DNA of 64,000 nucleotides, from assembly GCF_042676145.1 (NCBI RefSeq), contig NZ_JBHTJW010000002.1:1798001-1862000 (forward strand), in the 5' to 3' direction. Source of the stretch: Methylophilus glucosoxydans. Lineage in GTDB: Bacteria; Pseudomonadota; Gammaproteobacteria; Burkholderiales; Methylophilaceae. The position numbers and the translations under genes were made by a program. Of the stretch, positions 42,221 through 51,510 are shown piece by piece (position 1 is the stretch's first letter; each line of letters begins with the position of its first letter). The notes under the pieces were generated by a model, which was not told where the DNA came from, made no database searches, and saw nothing but the letters and a program-made list of their open reading frames with translations.

Positions 42221-42964
42221 ATGGACCGTCTGATTTATACCGCCATGACCGGCGCCAAACATATCCTGGAGCAACAGGCTACCACTGCACACAACCTGGC
42301 CAACGCAACGACAACAGGCTTCAAAGCGCAGATAGACAGCTTCCGGGCGGTGCCGATTTTAGGAGATGGCCTGCCGACCCGCGCCTTTGTGGTTGACGCC
42401 ACCATGGGTACCAATTATGCCGCAGGCAGCATTCAGCAAACCGGACGCGACCTGGACATTGCTGTGCAAGGCGAAGGCTGGATTGCCGTCCAGCGCGCCG
42501 ATGGCTCTGAGGGCTATACGCGTAACGGTTCACTCAAGATTAACCAGAATGGGCAGTTGCAAACCGAATCCGGCTTGAATGTGATGGGCGATGGTGGTCC
42601 GATCAGCATTCCACCGGATGTCTCGGTGACGATTGCCAAGGACGGCACGGTCTCCAGCGTGAACAACCTGACGGCGCCCGGTGCAACCAATATTATCGGA
42701 CGTATCAAACTGGCAAACCCGCCAGAATCCAGTCTGAAACGGGCTGCAGATGGCTTGTTTGTGACTTCGAATGGACAACCGGCACCGGCAGATGCCAATG
42801 TCACGGTGGTCGGTGGTGCATTGGAAAGTAGTAACGTGAATGTCGTCGATACCATGGTCAACATGATCAGCCTGGCGCGCCAGTTTGAGATGCAAATGAA
42901 AATGCTTGATAACGCCCAAAACAACGCCGGAAAAGCTGATCAACTCTTTGGTTTGAATGGCTAA
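42221..42964 (+). CDS. flgF: Flagellar rod protein FlgF
   Basis: A 247-residue rod protein: DRLIYTAMTGAKHILEQQATTAHNLANATTTGFK, then DIAVQGEGWIAVQRADGSEGYTRNG, and C-terminal ESSNVNVVDTMVNMISLARQFEMQMKML. It is the third proximal rod subunit. AAGGAG lies 6 bases before the ATG. The overlapping shadow frames on both strands are not genes. Confidence 0.96.
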   Translation: MDRLIYTAMTGAKHILEQQATTAHNLANATTTGFKAQIDSFRAVPILGDGLPTRAFVVDATMGTNYAAGSIQQTGRDLDIAVQGEGWIAVQRADGSEGYTRNGSLKINQNGQLQTESGLNVMGDGGPISIPPDVSVTIAKDGTVSSVNNLTAPGATNIIGRIKLANPPESSLKRAADGLFVTSNGQPAPADANVTVVGGALESSNVNVVDTMVNMISLARQFEMQMKMLDNAQNNAGKADQLFGLNG

Positions 42965-43017
42965 GGCCAGGACTAAGATGACACTATGAACATGGCTCAA
43001 TGCCCAAGGAGTGAACG

Positions 43018-43800
43018 ATGATACGCTCATTATGGATTTCCAAAACCGGTCTGGATGCACAGCAAATGCAGATGGACGTGATTTCAAACAACCTGGCCAA
43101 CGTCAGTACCAGTGGCTTTAAAAAATCGCGTGCCGTATTTGAAGACCTGTTATACCAAAACCTGCGCCAGGTCGGTGCCCAGACTTCTCAGCAAAGTCAG
43201 TCACCCAGCGGCTTGCAGTTGGGTACCGGGGTCAAACCGGTCGCGACCGAGCGTATTTTCACCCAAGGCAACCTGCAGCAAACAGGTAACGACAAGGATG
43301 TCGCGATCCAGGGTCAAGGCTTCTTCCAGATTTTGCTGCCAGATGGCACCACCGCTTATACCCGTGACGGCTCTTTCCAGGTTGACAGCCAGGGCCAGCT
43401 GGTCACCGCTAGCGGCTATCCTGTACAACCGGCAATCAGTATTCCGGCCAATGCGCAAAGCCTGACCATAGGCCGTGATGGCGTGGTCTCGATCACCACT
43501 CCAGGTTCTACCGCCACTACACAGATTGGACAGATCCAGCTGGCAACATTTATTAACCCGGCCGGCTTGCAGGGCAAAGGCGAAAATCTGTATGTCGAAA
43601 CCACGGCCTCTGGTAACCCTGGTGTGAACACACCAGGTACAAACGGCGCGGGGCTGTTGAATTCTGGCTATGTTGAAACGTCCAACGTCAATGTGGTGGA
43701 AGAACTGGTTAGCATGATTCAGACGCAGCGCGCTTATGAAATTAATAGCAAAGCAATCACGACCTCGGATCAGATGCTGCAAAAACTAGCGCAGCTTTAA
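43018..43800 (+). CDS. flgG: Flagellar distal rod protein FlgG
   Basis: A 260-residue rod protein: IRSLWISKTGLDAQQMQMDVISNNLANVSTSGFKKSRA, the distal-rod-specific segment LLYQNLRQVGAQTSQQSQ, and C-terminal ETSNVNVVEELVSMIQTQRAYEINSKAI. Length equals that of enteric FlgG (260), expected since rod length is fixed. AAGGAG precedes the start. Confidence 0.97.
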   Translation: MIRSLWISKTGLDAQQMQMDVISNNLANVSTSGFKKSRAVFEDLLYQNLRQVGAQTSQQSQSPSGLQLGTGVKPVATERIFTQGNLQQTGNDKDVAIQGQGFFQILLPDGTTAYTRDGSFQVDSQGQLVTASGYPVQPAISIPANAQSLTIGRDGVVSITTPGSTATTQIGQIQLATFINPAGLQGKGENLYVETTASGNPGVNTPGTNGAGLLNSGYVETSNVNVVEELVSMIQTQRAYEINSKAITTSDQMLQKLAQL

Positions 43801-43822
43801 TCCCTGGTTGAGGGGCATTCAA

Positions 43823-44491
43823 ATGATGAATAGAACGATCATGAGCTTATTACTTTGTCTGGCATTCTCCCAATTACTGAATGGCTGTTCCATCACGCCG
43901 TCTACGATTGTTCAAAAGCCTGAAACACCTCGCGTTGCGGCGGCCCGCCCGGATACGCGCAGCGAAGGGGCTATTTTTAACAGCGGCGCCTACCGTCCAC
44001 TGTTTGAGGATCGTCGTCCACGCTATGTCGGCGACATGGTCACCGTGCTGATTACAGAGAACACCACCGCCAACAAAGCCACTGACAATGAACAAACCAA
44101 AGACGGTGCAACTACGGCTGGCGTCACCGGCTTATTTGGTCACAACGTGCCCAAAGCCTCATTCAATGCCAGCTCTGCCCTCTCCTTCAAAGACAAGGCG
44201 ACTGCGGATGCCAGCAACACTTTTAGCGGCTCTGTCACGGCAACCGTGGTCGATGTGCTACCCAATGGCTATCTCGTGATCAGCGGCGAAAAACAGATCG
44301 GCTTTGACAAAGGCACAGAGTATGTACGCTTCTCTGGCGTGGTCAACCCGGACATGATTACCATTGGTAATCAGGTGGTCTCTACCAAGGTGGCCGATGC
44401 GCGTATCGAATACCGCACCAATAGCAAAATGGATGCGGCAGAAGTGCTATCGATGTTTTCCCGCTTCTTTCTTAGCATGATTCCGTTGTAA
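43823..44491 (+). CDS. flgH: Flagellar L-ring lipoprotein FlgH
   Basis: A 222-residue outer-membrane lipoprotein. The signal peptide ends in lipobox LLNGC (Cys22). The mature part has GAIFNSGAYRPLFEDRRPRYVGDMVTVLI, VTATVVDVLPNGYLVISGEKQI and VRFSGVVNPDMI. It forms the L ring around the rod. ATG 43823 follows GAGGGG at spacing 7; a TTG at 43808 is less likely. Confidence 0.96.
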   Translation: MMNRTIMSLLLCLAFSQLLNGCSITPSTIVQKPETPRVAAARPDTRSEGAIFNSGAYRPLFEDRRPRYVGDMVTVLITENTTANKATDNEQTKDGATTAGVTGLFGHNVPKASFNASSALSFKDKATADASNTFSGSVTATVVDVLPNGYLVISGEKQIGFDKGTEYVRFSGVVNPDMITIGNQVVSTKVADARIEYRTNSKMDAAEVLSMFSRFFLSMIPL

Positions 44492-44500
44492 GGGGCACAC

Positions 44501-45664
44501 ATGATGAAACAAACACGCCCCCGCAACGCACGCACCCTGTTACGGTCTTTTTATGACTACAGAAAAGAACTGTTGTGCATGCTGTTATTCCTCAGCGTGA
44601 CCATCGTCAACACCGATAATGCCCACGCAGAACGGATCAAAGACATCAGCAACATCCAGGGCGTGCGTAGCAACCAGTTAATTGGCTATGGTCTGGTCGT
44701 CGGTCTGGATGGCACAGGTGACATGACAGTACAAACCCCGTTTACCGTCCAAAGTATCATCAGCATGATGAACCAGCTCGGTGTGACGATTCCACCCGGG
44801 ACCAACCTGATGCTGAAAAATATTGCCGCCGTCATGGTCACCAGTGCCCTGCCCCCTTTTGCGCAACCAGGACAAACACTGGATGTGACCGTTTCCTCCA
44901 TGGGCAACGCCAAAAGCTTGCGGGGTGGCACCTTGCTGATGACACCGCTCAAAGGTGCAGATGGCCAGATTTATGCCATGGCGCAGGGTAACCTGGTGGT
45001 CGGCGGGGTCGGCGCTTCAGCCAATGGCAGCCAGACCCAGATTAACCATCTGAGCGTGGGCCGGATTTCTGAAGGGGCGACCGTAGAGCGCGCATTGCCA
45101 AACACCCTGCTCAGCCAGGATATTGTCAGGCTTGAGCTTAAAGAAAGTGATTTTTCAACCGCCAATAACGTCGTGGAAGCCATCAATAAAAAGTTTGGCC
45201 CAATGACTGCGCAAGCCGAGAGCGGCCGCGTGATCCAGGTTCGCCCACCTGAGAGCATGAGCCGTGTCTCATTTTTGGCCAATCTCGAAACCATTAATGT
45301 GGCGCTGGCGGCAACGCCTGCCAAAATTATTCTCAATGCACGCACCGGCTCCGTGGTCATGAACAAGGCCGTGACGCTGGACAGTTGCGCCGTCTCGCAT
45401 GGCAACCTGTCAGTGGTCATTAATACCTCACCGGTCATCAGCCAGCCTGGCCCATTCTCTAACGGCCAAACGGTGTCTACTGCAGTGTCTGAGATCAATA
45501 TCAACAAAGAGCCTGGCAAAGTGCTCAAGCTCAACAATGGGGCCAACCTGGCAGATGTGGTCAAAGCACTCAACGCCATTGGCACGACGCCGCAGGACTT
45601 GCTGGCAATTCTGCAGGCCATGAAAGCGGCCGGTGCATTGAATGCCGAGCTTGAGGTGATTTAA
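44501..45664 (+). CDS. flgI: Flagellar P-ring protein FlgI
   Basis: A 387-residue periplasmic protein. The signal region is unusually long: a basic stretch of about 24 residues precedes the hydrophobic core (about 27-37), with cleavage probably after AHA (near 44). The mature part starts ERIKDISNIQGVRSNQLIGYGLVVGLDGTGD and contains GTNLMLKNIAAVMVTSALPPFAQPGQ, standard FlgI. It assembles the P ring with FlgA help. It starts 9 bases after flgH. Confidence 0.96.
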   Translation: MMKQTRPRNARTLLRSFYDYRKELLCMLLFLSVTIVNTDNAHAERIKDISNIQGVRSNQLIGYGLVVGLDGTGDMTVQTPFTVQSIISMMNQLGVTIPPGTNLMLKNIAAVMVTSALPPFAQPGQTLDVTVSSMGNAKSLRGGTLLMTPLKGADGQIYAMAQGNLVVGGVGASANGSQTQINHLSVGRISEGATVERALPNTLLSQDIVRLELKESDFSTANNVVEAINKKFGPMTAQAESGRVIQVRPPESMSRVSFLANLETINVALAATPAKIILNARTGSVVMNKAVTLDSCAVSHGNLSVVINTSPVISQPGPFSNGQTVSTAVSEININKEPGKVLKLNNGANLADVVKALNAIGTTPQDLLAILQAMKAAGALNAELEVI

Positions 45665-45677
45665 ACGGGAGGCGCTC

Positions 45678-46754
45678 ATGCAACCACGTGTCGATCCAAA
45701 TAGCCTGGCCATAGACGGCAGTGCGCTGAATAGTCTCAAGCGAGCCAAAAATGACTCGCCTGAAACCATTCGTGCAGTGGCACGTCAGTTTGAAGGTATT
45801 TTGATGAACATGATGCTCAAAAGCATGCGCGATACCGTCCCGCAAGAAGGCTTTGCCGATAACGAACAAAGCAAAATGTTTACCGGCATGCTTGATCAAC
45901 AATTGAGTACCCATTTGAGCCAGAAAGGCCTGGGGCTCACTGATGTGTTGGTCAGGCAATTGAGTAAACTCAACGGACATCCCGTGGATACCAACACGCC
46001 CGCAAGCGGTAACGAATCGGGCAAGGCGAATAAAGCCACTGACAAAGTCAGCAGTGCAACGGTGCAGAGCGCAGCCCCCACCCATGCCCAAGCCGTGCTG
46101 GCACAAGCAACACAAAAAATCCGTGAAGCGTATCAACAATGGGAAGCTGCTGATACTCAGTCCACAGCGCCAGCCAGCGATACCGCCTGGGCACGTGGCA
46201 TCCCGGAATTGCCGCCTTTGATTGAAGAAACACAAGCCAATGTGCAAGGCTTTACCCTGCCCCAGGCGCCGTTGGCGACCGCGATGCGTGAAGTCGCTGG
46301 CAAAACCCAGCAATTCATTCAAAGCATGCTGCCACATGCGCAGGCAGCCAGTAACGCATCTGGCATTCCGGCCAAATTTATGATCGGCCAGGCTGCACTG
46401 GAAAGCGGCTGGGGTAAACATGAAATTAAAACAGAGAATGGCGTCAACAGCCATAACCTGTTCGGCATCAAGGCTGATGCCAGCTGGAAAGGCAAAGTCG
46501 TCAGTAGTACCACCACCGAGTACGTGAATGGCGTCAAGCAAACCAAAGTGGAAAAATTCCGGGCCTACGACAGCTACAGTGATGCATTCAAGGATTACGC
46601 CAAAATGATTTCGCAAAATCCGCGCTATCAACAAGCCATGAATAACACACATGATGCCAGCGCTTATGCCCATGCGCTGCAGCGTGCAGGCTATGCGACT
46701 GATCCGCAATATGGCAAAAAACTGACGCAAGTGATTAATCATTTGCGAAGTTGA
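45678..46754 (+). CDS. flgJ: Rod-cap protein and peptidoglycan hydrolase FlgJ
   Basis: A 358-residue two-domain protein. The N-terminal rod-binding part (about 25-105) has VARQFEGILMNMMLKSMRD. A variable linker follows. The C-terminal glucosaminidase domain (about 215-358) has KFMIGQAALESGWGK (with the catalytic Glu), NSHNLFGIKAD and FRAYDSYSDAFKDYAKMI. It caps the rod and opens the cell wall. The tail of the gene lies next to the flgK sigma-28 promoter. Confidence 0.95.
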   Translation: MQPRVDPNSLAIDGSALNSLKRAKNDSPETIRAVARQFEGILMNMMLKSMRDTVPQEGFADNEQSKMFTGMLDQQLSTHLSQKGLGLTDVLVRQLSKLNGHPVDTNTPASGNESGKANKATDKVSSATVQSAAPTHAQAVLAQATQKIREAYQQWEAADTQSTAPASDTAWARGIPELPPLIEETQANVQGFTLPQAPLATAMREVAGKTQQFIQSMLPHAQAASNASGIPAKFMIGQAALESGWGKHEIKTENGVNSHNLFGIKADASWKGKVVSSTTTEYVNGVKQTKVEKFRAYDSYSDAFKDYAKMISQNPRYQQAMNNTHDASAYAHALQRAGYATDPQYGKKLTQVINHLRS

Positions 46755-46757
46755 AAT

Positions 46758-46784
46758 TAAAGTATTTGAAAACATTGCCGTTAG
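46758..46784 (+). promoter_or_regulatory. Sigma-28 (FliA) promoter of flgKL
   Basis: TAAAGTAT, an 11-base spacer and GCCGTTAG match the FliA consensus TAAAGTTT-N11-GCCGATAA with three mismatches and exact spacing. It begins 3 bases after the flgJ stop codon. The predicted start near 46791 gives a leader of about 65 bases before flgK. This allows late, FlgM-controlled expression of flgKL on top of read-through from the flgB unit. Confidence 0.85.
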
Positions 46785-46856
46785 GCAACTTAATCGCGAT
46801 GTTGATGACCGTTTTTAAGCGGTCATCCATCCGCTTGCCCGAAAGGTCTATAGCAT

Positions 46857-48500
46857 ATGAATGTATTAAACGTTGGGAAAAGTGCGCTGACCGTCGCTCA
46901 GCTAGGCATTGCAACCACGGGACATAACATTGCCAATGCATCCACGCCTGGATACAACAGGCAGACGATTGTTCAAAAGGCAGCAGCCGCACAAAGTTTT
47001 GGTAACGGTTACCTTGGTCAAGGCGCCGAGGTTGGGACCATCGTGCGCTCCTACGATGACGTGCTGGCCAAACAAGTGATTAATACAACCAGTAACCAAA
47101 GTTCAAGCTCGGTATATTTACAAGGCATTAATGAAGTCAATAGCCTACTGTCTGATGACAAAGCCGGCGTGAGCGCGGTGATGACCAACTTTTTCAGATC
47201 TGTCAGCGCAGCGGCTGCGAACCCTTCGGATATTGCCACCCGGCAAACGGTCATTTCCAATGCGCAATCCTTGGTGAGCCGCTTTACCGCAGTCAATTCG
47301 CGTCTGGATGAAATGCGTTCCAATATCAATACGCAAGTTTCAACCAGTGTGGCAACCATTAACAGCTATGCCAGCTCTATTGCGGATCTGAATGAAAAAA
47401 TCAAGCAAGCGTTTAGTTCAACTGGTAATCCGCCCAATGACCTGATGGACCAGCGTGACTTGCTCGTCGCAAAAATCAGTGAACAGATCAAAACGACAGT
47501 CCTGCCACAGCAAGATAACACTTACAACGTTTCCATCGGCAATGGCATCCCGATTGTACTGGGCAATCAATCCCAAGACCTGTATGCGGTACCCAATGAC
47601 ACGGATAGCACCCGACTTGAAGTCGGTTATGGTGCTTCTGGCTCGCCTAAACCCATAAGCGGCTCTCTGACGGGCGGCGCATTGGGCGGCGCATTGCAAT
47701 TCAGGGATGAAACGCTAGACACGGTACAAAACCAGCTGGGACAACTGGCGATTACCTTTGCCACGGCGTTTAACAACCAGCACAAACAGGGCACAGACCT
47801 GACCGGTACCGTTGGCCAGAATATGTTTAATATTGCTGGCCCGGTCGCGATCAGTAACCGCAATAATACTGACCAGAGCAAACAGGCCTCTGTCGCGATC
47901 ACGGACCCTTCACAGCTGACCAGCAGCAACTACACCCTGGAGTATGTGAATGGTCAGTACAATATCACGCGCCAAAATGATAAGTACGTCTGGACAAATG
48001 TAACCTTGCCATTCAATCAGGATGGCATCACCATTAACACGAATACCAGTTCACCGACCAATGGCGACTCTTACCTGATTAAGCCTACCCAGTATGCTGC
48101 CAGCGGATTGACCCTGGCGGTAACGGATGTGGAAAAACTGGCATTGGCCAACAACCCTTCTAAAGGGGAAAGCGATAACACCAATGCGCTAAAACTGGCT
48201 GATTTACAGAATCAGAACTTCGTCAGGGTGAATGCCAGCTCTACCAACAGAACCTTTGCACAGGCTTATGCGCTCACCACCAGTGCGGTGGGGATTAAAG
48301 CCAACCAGATGAGCATCATTAACCAGGCCGACAAAACTGCGCTGGATAATGCCACCTCGGCCATGCAGTCACAATCAGGGGTCAACCTGGATGAAGAGGC
48401 TGCCAACCTGCTACGCTATCAGCAAGCGTATCAAGCGGCAGGCAAAATGATGCAAATCGCCAGTAATATGTTCGATACCCTGCTAAGTCTGGGCAGATAA
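46857..48500 (+). CDS. flgK: Hook-filament junction protein FlgK (HAP1)
   Basis: A 547-residue protein. The N-terminus has LNVGKSALTVAQLGIATTGHNIANASTPGYNRQ and the C-terminus SGVNLDEEAANLLRYQQAYQAAGKMMQIASNMFDTLLSLG. Both are family signatures forming the coiled D0 domain. It joins hook to filament with FlgL and is a client of FlgN. A 12-bp tandem repeat at 47673-47696 encodes GGALGGAL. AAGG precedes the ATG. Confidence 0.96.
   Translation: MNVLNVGKSALTVAQLGIATTGHNIANASTPGYNRQTIVQKAAAAQSFGNGYLGQGAEVGTIVRSYDDVLAKQVINTTSNQSSSSVYLQGINEVNSLLSDDKAGVSAVMTNFFRSVSAAAANPSDIATRQTVISNAQSLVSRFTAVNSRLDEMRSNINTQVSTSVATINSYASSIADLNEKIKQAFSSTGNPPNDLMDQRDLLVAKISEQIKTTVLPQQDNTYNVSIGNGIPIVLGNQSQDLYAVPNDTDSTRLEVGYGASGSPKPISGSLTGGALGGALQFRDETLDTVQNQLGQLAITFATAFNNQHKQGTDLTGTVGQNMFNIAGPVAISNRNNTDQSKQASVAITDPSQLTSSNYTLEYVNGQYNITRQNDKYVWTNVTLPFNQDGITINTNTSSPTNGDSYLIKPTQYAASGLTLAVTDVEKLALANNPSKGESDNTNALKLADLQNQNFVRVNASSTNRTFAQAYALTTSAVGIKANQMSIINQADKTALDNATSAMQSQSGVNLDEEAANLLRYQQAYQAAGKMMQIASNMFDTLLSLGR
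47673..47696 (+). repeat. 12-bp tandem duplication in flgK
   Basis: Two identical copies of GGCGGCGCATTG lie head to tail (47673-47684 and 47685-47696), encoding GGALGGAL. They keep the frame. It looks like a recent slipped-strand duplication, with no sign of disruption. Confidence 0.8.
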
Positions 48501-48540
48501 ATTCAGAACTGGGTAAATCACATCGAGTAAGGATGTCACT

Positions 48541-49446
48541 ATGAGATTAAGTACAAATACGATCTATGCCAATGGCACCAACCGCCTCATGGGCCTACAA
48601 AGTGACGTGAATGATCTGAATGAAAAAATTTCTTCAGGCAAGAAAGTCCGCTCACCAGCGGATGACCCGGTTGCCTCTGCCAGGATTATCGAGATCAACA
48701 ATAACAAGAGCATGAAGGACACTTTTGCCGAGACGCGAAAAACGGCCAGTAGCATGCTCGAAAACTATGAAACCAATTTATCGTCCGTGACTGACCTGGT
48801 GTTAAATATCAAGAGTTCACTCACGGCCGCGGGCAATGCCACCTATAACGACGCCCAGCGCCAAAGTATTGCGACTGAGTTGCAAGGCCGCCTGGATAGC
48901 CTGATCAGCCTGGCCAACGCCAAAGACTCCATGGGTAACTTTATCTACTCAGGATTTACAACAGATAAGGCTGCATTTACCAGTGCGGGGGTTTTCCAGG
49001 GGGAAACCTCGCGCATGAATTTGCAGATTGATGATAACCGGACCATGCCGACCACGTTTACCGGTGATAGCGTGTTCAATGCCAACGGCAATAACTTATT
49101 TGCCAACATGCAGCAAGCGATTACCTTGCTCAATACACCGATTACTGATGCAACATCCCGCACCAACTTCACCAATGGCCTGGCAACTGCTCTGCAGAAT
49201 ACAGACAAATCCCTGGACAGTATTCTTGATACCAGAGCGCAAATTGGTAGCCAACTCAATGAAATCCAGATTCTGGATGACACTGGCGATGATATATCCC
49301 TTCAATACTCTAAGGTACTTTCCGACTTGCAAGATCTGGACTACACGCAAGCACTGTCTGACCTGGCTAAAAAGAATACCATTATGGAAGCCGCTCAGAA
49401 GTCGTTTGTTTCGACCTCTAAATTGTCACTGTTCCAGTTTATTTAA
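48541..49446 (+). CDS. flgL: Hook-filament junction protein FlgL (HAP3)
   Basis: A 301-residue flagellin-like protein. The N-terminus is MRLSTNTIYANGTNRLMGLQ followed by LNEKISSGKKVRSPADDPVASARI, typical of FlgL. The C-terminus LQDLDYTQALSDLAKKNTIMEAAQKSFVSTSKLSLFQFI closes the coiled domain. It follows flgK by 40 bases and shares its sigma-28 promoter. A strong terminator ends the unit. Confidence 0.95.
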   Translation: MRLSTNTIYANGTNRLMGLQSDVNDLNEKISSGKKVRSPADDPVASARIIEINNNKSMKDTFAETRKTASSMLENYETNLSSVTDLVLNIKSSLTAAGNATYNDAQRQSIATELQGRLDSLISLANAKDSMGNFIYSGFTTDKAAFTSAGVFQGETSRMNLQIDDNRTMPTTFTGDSVFNANGNNLFANMQQAITLLNTPITDATSRTNFTNGLATALQNTDKSLDSILDTRAQIGSQLNEIQILDDTGDDISLQYSKVLSDLQDLDYTQALSDLAKKNTIMEAAQKSFVSTSKLSLFQFI

Positions 49447-49472
49447 TTCAGATCGGTATCGCACTGATTTTT

Positions 49473-49503
49473 AGCCGATCGCTTACCAGCGATCGGCTTT
49501 TTC
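49473..49503 (+). terminator. Intrinsic terminator after flgL
   Basis: AGCCGATCGC (49473-49482) and GCGATCGGCT (49489-49498) form a perfect 10-bp stem with loop TTACCA, followed by four T residues. It ends the plus-strand flagellar transcript ahead of the convergent fliR. Confidence 0.93.
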
Positions 49504-49554
49504 ATGGATCAATCCAAACAATTCGTCTAAAGCGCAATTGGTAAATCAGTGAGA

Positions 49555-50322
49555 CTAATGCAGCACTTGCAGCATGTATTGCTGTGCATCGATCATCCAG
49601 TCCTCGACCGGATGAATCAGAGAAGGTAATCCGAGCAAAATCATGATAAACCCGACCGCGATGGTGATTGGAAAGCCCATGGCAAACAGGTTGAGTTGAG
49701 GGGCGGCTTTGGTTAATACGCCCAGCGCCATGTTGGTAATCAGCAGACTGGCAATCACGGGCAAAGACATCAGCAAGCCTTGCGAGAAAATATGACCTCC
49801 AATGCTTGCAATCGCCTGGCTATTCAGTTGCCAATGCGCCATGCTAATCGGCATAGTTTCAAAACTTTGCATCATGACCGCAATGACAATCAGATGCCCA
49901 TCCAGGCTCATAAACACCAACAAGGTAAGCATAGTCAGCATCTGAGCAACTGCAATAGTCTGCCCTTCGGTATGCGGATCATAAAAACTGGCAAAGCCCA
50001 GCCCCATACTCATCCCCATCATAAAGCCAGCCAGCTCAACGGCAGTGAACATGAGCCGCATGACAAAGCCCATGCTGATGCCGATCAAAAACTGCGCCAG
50101 TAATGAGAACAAGCCTTGCCATGACAGCACGGCAATATTAGGCACCTGGATGCCAGGCACCAGTGCCAGCGTAATGATAAAGCCGATTGTGAGTTTAATG
50201 CGGTTGGGAATGGAGGGATGACTAAACAACGGCACCACGGCAATGCAGCCGAGGATACGTGTCAGCGGCCAGAGAAACTGCACCACCCACTGCTGCAGGT
50301 CTGAGTCATGAATCGTCAGCAT
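49555..50322 (-). CDS. fliR: Flagellar export gate protein FliR
   Basis: A 255-residue inner-membrane protein with about six hydrophobic segments, including LTRILGCIAVVPLFSHPSIPNRIKLTIGF, GFMMGMSMGLGFASFYDPHTEGQ and VGFIMILLGLPSLIHPVEDW. With FliP and FliQ it forms the export-gate core of the flagellar type III apparatus. It is the last gene of the minus-strand fli unit and converges on flgL. Confidence 0.95.
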   Translation of the reverse strand: MLTIHDSDLQQWVVQFLWPLTRILGCIAVVPLFSHPSIPNRIKLTIGFIITLALVPGIQVPNIAVLSWQGLFSLLAQFLIGISMGFVMRLMFTAVELAGFMMGMSMGLGFASFYDPHTEGQTIAVAQMLTMLTLLVFMSLDGHLIVIAVMMQSFETMPISMAHWQLNSQAIASIGGHIFSQGLLMSLPVIASLLITNMALGVLTKAAPQLNLFAMGFPITIAVGFIMILLGLPSLIHPVEDWMIDAQQYMLQVLH

Positions 50323-50340
50323 CTGGCGAGGCAGCCCTCG

Positions 50341-50610
50341 TTAATTGGCCAGCTGTGGAATCATGGTGAAGATATGGTGCATGTAATCCACCAGCGTCAT
50401 CAGCATCCAGTGCCCAGCCAATAGCAAGATCGCCATCACCCCGACCAGCTTGGGAATAAAAGACAAGGTCTGCTCGTTGATTTGTGTGGCCGCCTGAAAA
50501 ATACTTACCACCAGACCAATGATCAGCGCAGTGCCCAATACCGGCGCCGCCACCATCAAGGTGGTCTGCATGGCTTCACTACCCAAGGTCAGGACTTGTT
50601 CGGGACTCAT
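50341..50610 (-). CDS. fliQ: Flagellar export gate protein FliQ
   Basis: An 89-residue protein with two membrane segments, starting MSPEQVLTLGSEAMQTTLMV and containing VSIFQAATQINEQTLSFIPKL. The length is exactly that of standard FliQ. The start at 50610 follows GGAG; the longer frame from 50634 is not supported. Confidence 0.96.
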   Translation of the reverse strand: MSPEQVLTLGSEAMQTTLMVAAPVLGTALIIGLVVSIFQAATQINEQTLSFIPKLVGVMAILLLAGHWMLMTLVDYMHHIFTMIPQLAN

Positions 50611-50634
50611 AGAATACTCCAGAAAAGAGAACAA

Positions 50635-51399
50635 TCAGAGGGCAAAGCTTTGCGCCAAAGAGCCCAGGATCAATTGCCAGCCGTCTACCAGGACAAACAG
50701 CATCAGCTTGAATGGTAAGGACACCACAGAAGGTGACATCATCATCATGCCCATGGCCATCAAGATACTGGCCACCACCATGTCAATAATCAGAAAAGGA
50801 ATATAAATGGCAAAACCGATCTGGAACGCTGTTTTAAGCTCGCTGGTCATGAAGGCAGGCACCAGAATTCTGAGCGGGACTTCTTCTGGCGTATTGATGG
50901 ACTCGCTATGGGCCATATTGGCAAACATGGCCAGGTCAGTCTCGCGCGTTTGCTTGAGCATAAAGGTTTTAAGCGGCAAAACACCGCGTTGCAGCGCCTC
51001 CTGCATGGTAATTTTGCTTTCGGAAAGCGGCTGGTAGGCGTCGGTATAAATCTTGTCAAATACCGGCCCCATGACAAAAAAGGTAATAAACAAGGCCAGG
51101 CCGATCAACACCTGGTTAGAGGGGGCAGACTGTGTCCCCAGCGCCTGACGTAACAGCGACAGCACAATCACAATGCGCGTAAAGCCGGTCATCATGAGCA
51201 AGGCCGCTGGAATAAACGTGAGCGCAGTCAGCAGAATCAGCGTTTGCAGGCTCAGTGTATAGTCCTGGCCCCCCCCTGGCGCAGGAGTCACCGTGCCGAT
51301 GGGCAAGCCCTCTGCCGCCAGACTGCCTGATGACCACAATAGCAGCAGTGCGATTGGCAGCAAGACTTGCAAAGACTTGAGGATGGAATGTAAACGCAT
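50635..51399 (-). CDS. fliP: Flagellar export gate protein FliP
   Basis: A 254-residue inner-membrane protein with a cleavable signal peptide (about 1-27). Motifs are LTFIPAALLMMTGFTRIVIVLSLLRQALGTQSAPSNQVLIGLALFITFFVM and the C-terminal ILMAMGMMMMSPSVVSLPFKLMLFVLVDGW. It is the main export-gate subunit. The start at 51399 gives normal length and a proper signal peptide; upstream in-frame ATGs (51444, 51432, 51429) would place extra residues before it. A 111-base gap separates it from fliO. Confidence 0.95.
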   Translation of the reverse strand: MRLHSILKSLQVLLPIALLLLWSSGSLAAEGLPIGTVTPAPGGGQDYTLSLQTLILLTALTFIPAALLMMTGFTRIVIVLSLLRQALGTQSAPSNQVLIGLALFITFFVMGPVFDKIYTDAYQPLSESKITMQEALQRGVLPLKTFMLKQTRETDLAMFANMAHSESINTPEEVPLRILVPAFMTSELKTAFQIGFAIYIPFLIIDMVVASILMAMGMMMMSPSVVSLPFKLMLFVLVDGWQLILGSLAQSFAL

Positions 51400-51510
51400 G
51401 CAACAATACCCGTCACTGACTTGCGCCATCATCAGACAGCACAAGCTCTAAAATAAGTTAAGGACAGTGTACGCTTGGGACAGCCCAATCAAAGGCTGGA
51501 AATAAGCCAC

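Noticed and set aside
45570..46775. A 401-codon minus-strand open frame
   Set aside because: It is antisense to flgI and flgJ, which are fully recognisable. Its Cys/His-rich composition is typical of a shadow frame.
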